A stretch of 64,000 bases of DNA, from assembly GCF_001625305.1 (NCBI RefSeq), contig NW_017804664.1, positions 232,617 to 296,616 on the forward strand. The letters run 5' to 3'. A model generated the notes under the pieces. That model searched no databases. It worked only from the letters and a program-made list of their open reading frames with translations, and was not told the origin of the DNA. Shown here piece after piece: positions 57,701 through 64,000 of the stretch (within the stretch, counting starts at the first letter, position 1; each line of letters begins with the position of its first letter). This DNA is from Branchiostoma belcheri (Eukaryota; Chordata; Leptocardii; Amphioxiformes; Branchiostomatidae). Both the position numbers and the translations under genes were made by a program.

Positions 57701-60700
57701 GCACATTTAGAATTCCTCTTCTATAGTGCAGCCCCTCCTTTAATCTCTTCTGCCAACACAGATGAACTTTCCTGCGGACCAGCCCCTGTTGTTTCGCCAT
57801 CCATCTAACTATAGCGCAAAGGTACAATAAGGCTTCCTTAGCGAAGCAAAGCGAAGACAATGCAGCAAAGATTTTGGGCGATGTCCGGGGGTGGATCGGA
57901 GTATTTAGATGTAAACATGTCCTTAAAAGTTAAATAAACACGGAATTATGGAGTTAAGTAGTATTTACTGTGCATGCGTGGATTAATTGTTCAGAAGTGT
58001 TTGCTATGTTCGGGTTGTGACGTCAGCAACCTCGTGAGGCACGTCATAGGATAAAAACTGTCCGCTTGGGATGAACTGAAGTGGCACTTCATTAGCTGTG
58101 GATTTTGTGATGGAGATGGTCGAGTGAAGAAGGTGATTCCGCCGTGTGAAGTGTGGTTTAAGTGGAAACGAGAAACACTTCAATGACCATCAAAACGCTG
58201 AACTAAACCAGCTCAATGTAAAGTTTGCCTAAATGCTAATTTCATGAGTGGTTTGTTACTTTGTAGTTACGCCGCATGCAAAGTTGTAAAAATGCATGAA
58301 AATAGAAGGTAGTCTTGTTTTTTCCGTGTCAGGCATTTCTGGGGGTATTGGAGATGTTGCGACAACACTGAAAAAAAACCAAGCCAAACCTTTCCGTACT
58401 GCTCGCTACAAGACAGCCAACCCGTAACAATAACAGCCACTTCACACCTGCATTTCAAACGTAATACACACCTTAGATCTCTTAAGAAACATAAAGCACA
58501 CACGCGCGTGACACCTGTGTTGGAATAACGCCCCCACACTCACGCCTGTAAAGAAATAACACATACTTTAAGCCTTTAAAGATAACGCGCACACAGTGCT
58601 GAAGCAACGCCCATCTCACGCCCCCAGTAGAAATAACACAGGCTTATAGTTTATAGCCCTCTACTCAGAGAGGAAAAAAACAAGAAGTCTACACAGAACT
58701 TACAAGAGTAAAATTAGGTGCAAATACGATCCCAATAACGTATATTTCTGTTTAGAATGATTAACGAAGCGCATAATATCATTATCAGTGCATTTCATGT
58801 TCATATCAACTCTATTCCTTCGTGGTGAAAATCAATTGCCGTGCACAGTTTAAAATTTTACAGGTTTGGTTCAAAAACAGTTTTCTCTGTTTGTCACGCA
58901 AACAGCAACATTCTGCAGATGTTTGGTTTTGTTGCGAAGAATTTCTCGGTTTGGCTTCTTTACAGAAAGTTGTTTTTCCTGCATTCTGTGACCGGTTGTG
59001 GCGGATTGGTTTTGTACAGGCGACTTGTTGTGATAGTCGTGGGTGGCGGAGGGACAATGGCGAGAGGTGTGGGTAAACAAGCGCAGCAGAATAGTCCCAC
59101 AGAAAAACAGAGATAACAAAAACACGGACTTGTCGCAATGTGTAGCCTCTATCAGGCTTCGGGAGGCGGCTGGGAAGAGTAGAAATTGGTCAAATAGAGA
59201 GACAACATGCCAGGGGGAGTTGGTTCGCTAGAGAGTACAGTTTGCGGCACACGAAAGATGACAAACTGTACTCTCCAGCGGACCAAGTCCCCTGATTCAG
59301 ATTGAAATTCAGCTTTATTGACACTGGCATGACATGTTCGATAAAATTCAAAACATGAATTGAGCCAACATTTACAATTATGACAATATTTAAAATACAC
59401 AGAGCAGATAAAAACTACAACATTTTAAAATGCTGACATGTTATCTCTCTATTCGGCCAATTTCTACTCTTTCCAGCCGCCTCCCGAAGCCTGGTAGAGG
59501 CTTGCGATGAGACTCCCGAAGTTTGCAAGAGAGTATGCGGCACGCTCCTCAGATGCGCTCTGAGTTAGTGTAGGACTAAGAATAGACTGGAGTATATTTA
59601 TTGACGAAGATCAATGAAGAGTATCTGTTTTTAGACGTCATGACGTCATACCCGGAACCGATGACGTCAGCAGCGGCGCGTTCCACGGCTGTGTTTTGTG
59701 AGAGGCGCATATTTCAGGAGAAAGTCGGAATGGCGGGAACAAAAGACCAGAGTAAACAGAGTGAGGTAAACGCGAGGAGCCAGTCCGCTGTGTAAGAACA
59801 ACGTTTCCGGGCTGGATTTAGCCGCGACGGACAAAAATCTAGCCTCCACCAGGCCTTTCTACGGGAATACGGATCCTAGAATTCGGCAAAAAAAAAAAGT
59901 AAAATTGGCCAGGGGAGTCCGGCCGCGTGGATGTAGTTTCTTTCCTGTCAAACCTACAACCTGTAATCTTAACTTTCAAATAGCTCTGTTAGCATTTAAT
60001 TTAACATTTTAATGTCTTGGGGTGGTGGGACTACGGTGCACAGATATGTCAACTTTGTATATTTAAATGTTAATTATACCTTTTTTGTTGTGTGCCGCTG
60101 TTAACATAAGTTGTTAACTTGAGTGCAGCGTCACACTGTCCTTGTTATGTTTTTATGTTTTGATGAATAAAAAAAACCTACAAGGCGCCCAAACTTCCCT
60201 GGTAAATATTCTCCTATAATATCTATAGCCAGCGTAGTTAGTCTGGTAGAGACTAACAAAAACGGATAAAAATATCAAACTTCGTGACGTCAGAAAGAAA
60301 GAGAGATATCTCGTGACGCGGAGGGCGTGTTTTAGTTTACCTAGCGTTGCCATGGCAACGGTTTATTTTTAAAACTAGCATGACCTCTCCACTTTTATAA
60401 GCCATGTAGTATTTAACTATACCACATGCATGTATATAACGTTTAGTGTGTCAAAAGGAGCTAAATCATAGTGACTCAATGCTCGATACACTTCTATACT
60501 ACGGATAGTGTCCTATTCTTTGGGTGGGTTATTTTGGGATTTCGAACCCCCGTTGCCATAGTAACACAGTTCATACTGCTAAAAATAGCCCAGTGGCGTG
60601 CCTGCAGTCCGCCCGTGTGTTACGTCACGTCTTGTCCTCGCTAAGGACACGCCAAGGTTTCTGGAGCTTTCTTAAGATTATACTAGTCTTACCTCTCCTT

Positions 60701-63700
60701 TCACGTGTGGTATAGCACGACAAGATTCCTCGGCTTAGGAGTAAGAAAAAATATAAGAAGGGGTAGTGCGGCGTACTCGACTCGGAACCAAGAGGTCCCG
60801 GGTTCGAATCCTGACATGCCACAGATCTTGTGCCCTTGGGAAAGGCACTTTACACGACTTTCCTCACTTAACTCAAGTGAAAATTAGTATTGTCTTATTT
60901 GTCCTCTGCGTTGGTGGCGGCATGATATAACTTGAGTGTGCCGTCACCATGTCATGAAATGTTGGAATAAAAAAAAAAGAAGCCCACTCTGTCTTTTCTT
61001 AAGTAATAAGCTGCCTTGCTTAAACGCCTTGGAGAAAGACAGGGTCTTGGGAAGAAATGTCGTAAGACGTTATTTGAAGGTTCCAAGAAGTCTGGACGAA
61101 AAAAGGAGCTTCTCGGCTATTTTAGTCTTGGTTGAGAAGTTCAGGGTCAAGGGAGCGGTCAGATTTAGCCTCGGCGCCAAAAATAAACCCGGCTACAAAA
61201 GCGGGTCTGTCCACGGGGCGATCTGAACTGGCCTGGTGGGCAGCAGGACTATAACTCACACGGGCTCACACAGACTGGGGCTGTTGTAGGGTAGAATGGC
61301 CTCTACCAGGCTTCGGGAGGCGGCTGGAACGAGTAGAAATCGGCCAAATAGAGAGATAACATTGTAGGAGAGTTGGTCCGCTGGAGAGTACAGTTTGCCG
61401 CACCCTCTCTAGCGGACCAACTTCCTCGGTATGCCATCTCTCTATTTGGCCAATTTCTACGTACTCTTTCCAGCCGCCTCCCGAAGCCTGGTGGAGGCCC
61501 NNNNNNNNNNNNNNNNNNNNTCCCTGTCCGCCCGGCCGGGGTGGCACGACGCGTGATGCCGTCTCCATGGCAACACCGTCGCCTTGGCAACCGCGGCGGG
61601 AGGCCTGACCTGCACGTATTCTGACGTCTCTATTTTACCGCCCCCCCTCCCCATGATGGACATCTAAATCAATAGTTTATTACGGCCATAGATTGGATTG
61701 GTAAAAAGGCTTGCCAGCTTAATTATATGAAAATTATGAGTGAAAATTACAAATATTTACATGTTAATGTGGTGTAAAACTATACATTAAAACAAAATTG
61801 GCACAGTATAACACAGTTGCCATTTGAAAGTCCTTGAAAAGGAATGCAGTGCGTGGAGAATAAGCTTCTCCCAAGGACACACGAGTTACTCGAACCAAAA
61901 GAACCGTTTATCATCAACTTTATGTCTTAATCTGTGGCGTGTCGAACCTTAGAATACCTGAACTAGGCAAGGTCATAGGTTTGGAGATGGGGGAGGGGGG
62001 CGTGTCGAACCCTTATTATTATTAGAATACCTGAACTAGGCAAGGTCACGGGTTGGAGATGGGGAGGGGGGCGTGTCGGTTCTTTAGAATACCAGAGCAA
62101 GGTCACGGGTGTGGAGATGGGGGAGGGGGGCGTGTCGGTTCTATAGATGGACAAGGTCACTGCTGGTGCAGTGGGGAGGGGGGCGTCCTTGGTTACAACA
62201 AACATGGAGAACTATTTTCGTACTTTTTTAACACATGTTATAACGTTATTTATGTCAATTTTGTAGCAAAGATGTTGGTCTTTACTTACTGGGTGTCTTG
62301 GGGAGGGTTAGTTGGCGGCCGACGCCTAGTCTGGAGGCTGTTGTCACAGGCATGCCATATCTAGTCAAGGTGTCATTCACAGTCTCTCCTGGTCCTGGGC
62401 CTTTCTCTTGCCTTAGTTCCAAACTTTCCGTTGTTGTATGTGGTGTCGTTTGGGGCTAACTTTACAAGTAGCATCCTAACATTTACAAGGTGTCTGAACC
62501 ACTTGATTTGTTGTTGATGATACTATCTAACTCCTACCACCAGTCTGATTGTAGTATTTCTGATTTTGTCACGTCTATTCTTGTTGACAACTCTTCGAAT
62601 CTCAGCACCTGTTGGTGAGAGGATAAATTTGAATATCAATGTAAAACGTGACGTTACGACATGGGGAGCTTTGGGAGGCGCGCAGCAGTGAAACAGCGCC
62701 GCCATGCAGTTAGCAGCATAACTGCAACCACCTGTTGGATTGACAGAGTAGTGGGGAATGTTTAGAGTCATATTCGCGCCTTTCACGTCTGGGAAGCCGC
62801 AAGGTGTCATAAATGGTCAATCCTAAAATGAGAAATGACCGTGACCTTCACTTCGGTCTGCTTCAAAGATTTGTCCCATGTCTGCGTCCCCCTCCCCACA
62901 GCTGACATCCCTGACCCGTACGTCGCCCTGCAACTCCACGGCACCATAGAGGGAAAACGTTGACCTTGAACATTCTAACATGTTCCATTTACCGCCCCCC
63001 TCCCCACAGTTGACATCCCCGACCCTTACGTCGCGCTAAAGCTGCACGGAGCCATAGAAGAAAAACGTTGACCTTGAAAGTTCTAATAATATGTCTGCCT
63101 TCTCTCCGCCCCCTCCTGTGTTACAACATGACCTTGAACGTTCTAACATGTCTTTCTCTCCGCCCCCCTCCCCATACCGCCCCCTCCCACAGTTGACATA
63201 CCCGATCCTTTACGTCGCCCTGAATCTCCACGGCGCGATAGAAGGCAAACGCCGAACGCGACACATCGGTGTGTTACAACATGACCTTGAACGTTCTAAA
63301 CTTGTTTTTTAATCTTTCCGCCCCCCCTCCCCATACCGCCCCCTCCCCACAGTTGACATCCCGGACCCTTACGTCGCCCTAAAACTGCACGGAGCCATAG
63401 AAGGCAAACGCCGAACGCGTCACATCGACAACGACGTGAACCCCGAGTGGGACGAGAGCTTCACGTTCCTGCTGGACTCGACCCAGAAGTACAGTCTGGA
63501 CATCACGCTGTGGGACGCTAATTACACCATAGACGAGTCGCTGGGGACGGTCACGTACGAGCTGGACGGCTTCAGGGTGTTCGACGCCAGGACGGAGACG
63601 TTCAGATTCTACAGCGTAAGATAGAGGAAATACTACATTACTTTTACACTTATTACACGTATTTTTCATAGCTAAACCACTAGCTATAGTATTCTAAGAG

Positions 63701-64000
63701 TACGAGAGTAAGAGAATGTGACCAGCGTAGTTTGAATGCGAAATCTGTTCTGTTGTCTTCTTCCTCACAGTTGAATAGTTAATGGCATTTTTTTTGGCTT
63801 CACAGACTTCAGAGGTAGACATCAAATTCGAGACAGAATTAAAGTGAGTACCAGAAATTACGTCTCTGATATTTCCCTTTTGCCATTCTGCACGTGCTGT
63901 TGTATTTTGGCTAAGTAGCTTGAGGTTTCTAATCTTTCGTTTGCTGTTGTTTGTTACCCCAGTCAGCACCCCGATTTGAGGTACAGTCTGGCTCTGTGTG
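48754..64000 (+). CDS. PLA2G4A-like: Cytosolic phospholipase A2 group IVA-like, 5' part of gene
   Basis: Calcium-dependent enzyme that moves to ER and nuclear membranes through a C2 domain and frees arachidonate from phospholipids. Exons for isoform a: 48754-48782, 52818-52860, 55601-55682, 63353-63615, 63806-63843, 63963 onward; isoform b starts at 54734. All phases agree. From VEHRPC onward the protein lines up without gaps to human PLA2G4A from VEHQYS for about 70 residues. The C2 calcium ligands are kept: Asp50, Asp53, Asp56 (DIPDPYVAL), Asn78 (RHIDNDVNP), Asp106 and Asn108 (WDANYTIDE). The catalytic alpha/beta domain lies beyond the right edge. The gene faces away from the COX gene. Confidence 0.93.
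48790..49390. other. cPLA2 intron, no further features
   Basis: Unremarkable intronic sequence; no repeat or exon recognised. Confidence 0.45.
49400..50010. repeat. Irregular tandem array in cPLA2 intron
   Basis: Units share aggcacgattctggatac, acatttttgtacaacaac, cgaaccctga and gtcaagatggcg. A CAA microsatellite lies at 49630-49651. Confidence 0.85.
50162..50347. mobile_element. MITE family B, reverse orientation
   Basis: From tagcctccaccaggcctttg to ttagtctggtagagac. Interior complement of the 6221 copy; target duplication not clear. Confidence 0.85.
50940..51312. repeat. 124-bp tandem array
   Basis: agttatctccaagcagatac begins at 51035, 51159 and 51283. Units 1 and 2 are nearly identical (ggcgggacgtattgttccga). 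A partial unit precedes from about 50960. Confidence 0.95.
51320..52540. other. cPLA2 intron without recognised genes
   Basis: A small duplication (aacgaaataaaagt and agaatttatgt at 51799 and 51883). Nothing else recognised. Confidence 0.45.
52547..52756. mobile_element. MITE family A in cPLA2 intron
   Basis: tagcctctaccaggcttcgg to aaaagcctggtagaggcta. It ends only 61 bp before the exon at 52818. Confidence 0.85.
52818..52860 (+). CDS. cPLA2 exon 2 of isoform a
   Basis: 43 nt; acceptor cccctgcag and donor GAG|gtaagt. It encodes FHTPNSFDPFQLFE, which resembles the human start MSFIDPYQHII immediately before VEH. A perfect X-box, gttgccatggcaac (52865-52878), overlaps the donor's downstream side. 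Confidence 0.85.
53215..53335. repeat. GGTT-rich simple repeat
   Basis: Runs of ggttggttggttag and ggtcggtcggttgg words. Confidence 0.9.
53740..53971. mobile_element. MITE family A with altered interior
   Basis: Canonical ends; the centre contains unrelated sequence (ggtggaatagtgagggg...) and a second ggcttcgggag, suggesting internal rearrangement. Confidence 0.8.
53985..54555. other. cPLA2 intron/upstream region with one partial duplication
   Basis: A block containing ttcactgcgcttgg, gacgtttcg, cttctagccttg and aaagagtcgcgcaac occurs at 54210-54345 and again at 54392-54520. No exon recognised. Confidence 0.6.
54560..54733 (+). promoter_or_regulatory. Candidate promoter and leader of cPLA2 isoform b
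   Basis: CpG-rich sequence (gagtcgggcggtttcctcgg, gggatcgcgtctcgcc) directly before the isoform b ATG, with no upstream acceptor needed. Inferred from composition. Confidence 0.45.
54734..54778 (+). CDS. cPLA2 alternative first exon, isoform b
   Basis: ATG in context gccATGG encodes MEDATPDEFSDPPYK, then donor AAG|gtacag. It ends in phase 0 as the exon at 55601 requires, giving ...DPPYKVEHRPC. This N-terminus is acidic, unlike isoform a. Not proven by RNA. Confidence 0.68.
55325..55600 (+). repeat. Tandem array of RFX-type X-boxes reaching the splice acceptor
   Basis: X-boxes (GTTGCC, two bases, AGYAAC): 55333-55346, 55385-55398, 55490-55503, 55514-55527, 55567-55580, and a one-mismatch copy at 55439-55452. 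Units also share gtgttattttgcg and tttccag. A copy of the exon start (ggtggaacaccgac, 55418-55431) is embedded. Confidence 0.85.
55601..55682 (+). CDS. cPLA2 C2 domain exon 1
   Basis: 82 nt; acceptor gtttccag and donor G|gtaagt. It encodes VEHRPCLMLHVTVLRGRNI and TKGWAGDL, the first strands of the C2 domain and the first calcium loop Asp. The acceptor lies inside the last unit of an X-box tandem array. Confidence 0.93.
55735..55803. mobile_element. Small hairpin element in cPLA2 intron
   Basis: Arms agatgatagaacgtaattaa and its complement ttaattacgttctttcatct around a 15-20-bp loop. Confidence 0.8.
55810..57240. other. cPLA2 intron without recognised genes
   Basis: Repeated words: gtgttttcccc-type tandem (56350-56530, 'ttgtggcatcacctctgttttccc') and gcgctgtgcaccttgggta-type units at 56640-56770. 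No exon. Confidence 0.6.
57242..57634 (+). mobile_element. TTAA-ended MITE family G
   Basis: Starts TTAATGGCATCAAATGC and ends near GCACTGGCAGCCTCTAAA. The core is shared with 5590-5940 (tgacacatac.gtcccaca, tctgggtggtacccta). Confidence 0.8.
57640..59140. other. cPLA2 intron without recognised features
   Basis: Short frames only; a CRE at 58018-58025. Nothing else recognised. Confidence 0.45.
59143..59503. mobile_element. MITE family A carrying a LINE tail insertion
   Basis: Family A ends (tagcctctatcaggcttcgg and gaagcctggtagaggct) enclose about 137 bp of foreign sequence at 59294-59430. Confidence 0.85.
59294..59430 (-). mobile_element. 5'-truncated LINE 3' tail inside MITE A
   Basis: Read on the minus strand it ends with caataaagctgaatttcaat and a short aatctgaat tail, a CR1-like 3' terminus. 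Confidence 0.65.
59641..59669. promoter_or_regulatory. Paired CRE motifs in cPLA2 intron
   Basis: TGACGTCA at 59641-59648 and 59662-59669, with an ETS-like cccggaacc between. GC-rich sequence follows. Possible intronic regulatory element or promoter. Confidence 0.4.
59838..60255. mobile_element. MITE family B interrupted by a retroposed fragment
   Basis: Ends tagcctccaccaggcctttc and gtctggtagagacta, flanked by acaaaaa at 59831-59837 and 60256-60262. Confidence 0.88.
59960..60174 (+). mobile_element. Retroposed 3' fragment nested in MITE B
   Basis: A 215-bp insert bounded by exact 9-bp aacctacaa (59951-59959 and 60175-60183). It ends gatgaataaaaaaa, i.e. a poly(A) signal plus A tail. Its source, a host 3'UTR or a LINE tail, is not recognised. 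Confidence 0.8.
60346..60359. promoter_or_regulatory. Perfect X-box palindrome
   Basis: GTTGCCATGGCAAC, the consensus RFX site. A near-perfect partner, GTTGCCATAGTAAC, lies at 60552-60565. Confidence 0.5.
60758..60985 (+). mobile_element. tRNA-derived SINE, most complete copy
   Basis: tRNA-like head with B box GGTTCGAATCC, then tgacatgccac, ttgggaaaggcactttac, gtgtgccgtcaccatg and tail aatgttggaataaaaaaa. Head-to-tail order matches the antisense copies elsewhere. Confidence 0.9.
61298..61500. mobile_element. MITE family A abutting an assembly gap
   Basis: Left ggcctctaccaggcttcggg, right gaagcctggtggaggcc, directly before the N run. Confidence 0.85.
61501..61520. other. Assembly gap (20 N)
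   Basis: Twenty consecutive N. Its position at the end of a palindromic MITE suggests an assembly problem caused by the inverted repeat. Confidence 1.
61930..62195. repeat. Four-unit tandem array, about 65 bp
   Basis: Units share gaatacctgaactaggcaag, gtcacgggttggagatgg and ggaggggggcgtgtcg. Confidence 0.92.
62200..62880. other. cPLA2 intron without recognised features
   Basis: No exon or repeat recognised, apart from the final C-rich tract that begins the duplicated acceptor region. Confidence 0.45.
62885..63352 (+). repeat. Three truncated copies of the cPLA2 C2 exon 2 acceptor end
   Basis: Copies begin after cacag at about 62902, 63011 and 63194 (DIPDPYVALQLHG, DIPDPYVALKLHG, and a copy with one extra T that breaks the frame). 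Each carries a C-rich tract, an acceptor and about 60-80 nt of exon. None has a convincing donor. The fourth and complete unit is the real exon at 63353. Confidence 0.92.
63353..63615 (+). CDS. cPLA2 C2 domain exon 2
   Basis: 263 nt; acceptor ccccacag and donor AGC|gtaaga. It encodes VDIPDPYVALKLHGAIEG, RRTRHIDNDVNPEWDESF and LDITLWDANYTIDESLG, the three calcium-binding loops of a cPLA2 C2 domain. Three truncated copies of its 5' end precede it. Confidence 0.97.
63806..63843 (+). CDS. cPLA2 exon 3' of C2 domain
   Basis: 38 nt; acceptor cttcacag and donor AA|gtgagt. It encodes TSEVDIKFETEL, matching VTEMVLEMSLEV of the human protein. Confidence 0.88.
63963..64000 (+). CDS. cPLA2 exon, partial at window edge
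   Basis: Acceptor taccccag; encodes NQHPDLRYSLALC, matching CPDLRFSMALC at the C2-catalytic linker of human cPLA2. It continues beyond the window. Confidence 0.9.

Noticed and set aside
60758-60825. tRNA gene
   Set aside because: Has pol III A/B-box-like sequence but also the SINE body and A-rich tail, and the same head recurs at least four times in truncated form. It is a SINE, not a functional tRNA.
62902-63270. Mutually exclusive alternative C2 exons
   Set aside because: The three upstream copies stop after 60-80 nt without a donor, and one has a frame-breaking extra T, so they cannot replace the real exon.
1-64000. CRISPR arrays, operons or bacterial features
   Set aside because: The spliced exons, SINEs and LINEs show eukaryotic DNA; the direct repeats are tandem without unique spacers.

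Overview
This window looks like cephalochordate (amphioxus, Branchiostoma-type) nuclear DNA. It holds two chordate-type genes split into short exons with GT-AG introns. The rest is dense with small palindromic DNA transposons, tRNA-derived SINEs, CR1-like LINE pieces and minisatellite-like tandem duplications. The only sequencing gap is a run of 20 N at 61501-61520.

Layout. Positions 1-7285, minus strand, carry the 5' half of a cyclooxygenase (prostaglandin G/H synthase) gene. Seven coding exons, whose phases all agree, cover the signal peptide, EGF module, membrane-binding helices and the first part of the haem-peroxidase domain. A GC-rich promoter with two palindromic cAMP-response elements lies at about 7.1-7.3 kb. 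On the plus strand, running off the right edge, is the start of a group IVA-type cytosolic phospholipase A2 gene (PLA2G4A-like). It has a C2 domain in exons 55601-55682, 63353-63615, 63806-63843 and 63963 onward, and two well supported alternative first-exon systems (48754 plus 52818, and 54734). A third candidate first exon lies at 17681. Between the genes are about 10 to 41 kb of repeats, including one CR1/jockey-like LINE (27.2-30.8 kb, minus) that retains all its catalytic motifs.

How the genes fit together. Cytosolic PLA2 releases arachidonate from membranes and cyclooxygenase converts it to prostaglandin H2, so these are consecutive steps of one pathway. The two genes lie head to head, as PTGS2 and PLA2G4A do in human. 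The window therefore appears to show an ancestral chordate eicosanoid gene pair. Possible shared control is hinted at by about 21 perfect TGACGTCA elements across the window (about one expected by chance) and by an array of RFX-type X-boxes next to a cPLA2 exon.

Other patterns. At four of twelve splice acceptors, fragments spanning the intron-exon boundary have been duplicated locally. Several small transposon families share termini of the type TAG(C/T)CTC and have 8-bp target duplications. Five scattered copies of a hammerhead-like core (CTGANGA, an extra A, a hairpin, then GAAA) occur outside genes. All exon calls were made by eye from reading frame, splice sites and remembered family sequences; no alignment or RNA data were available.
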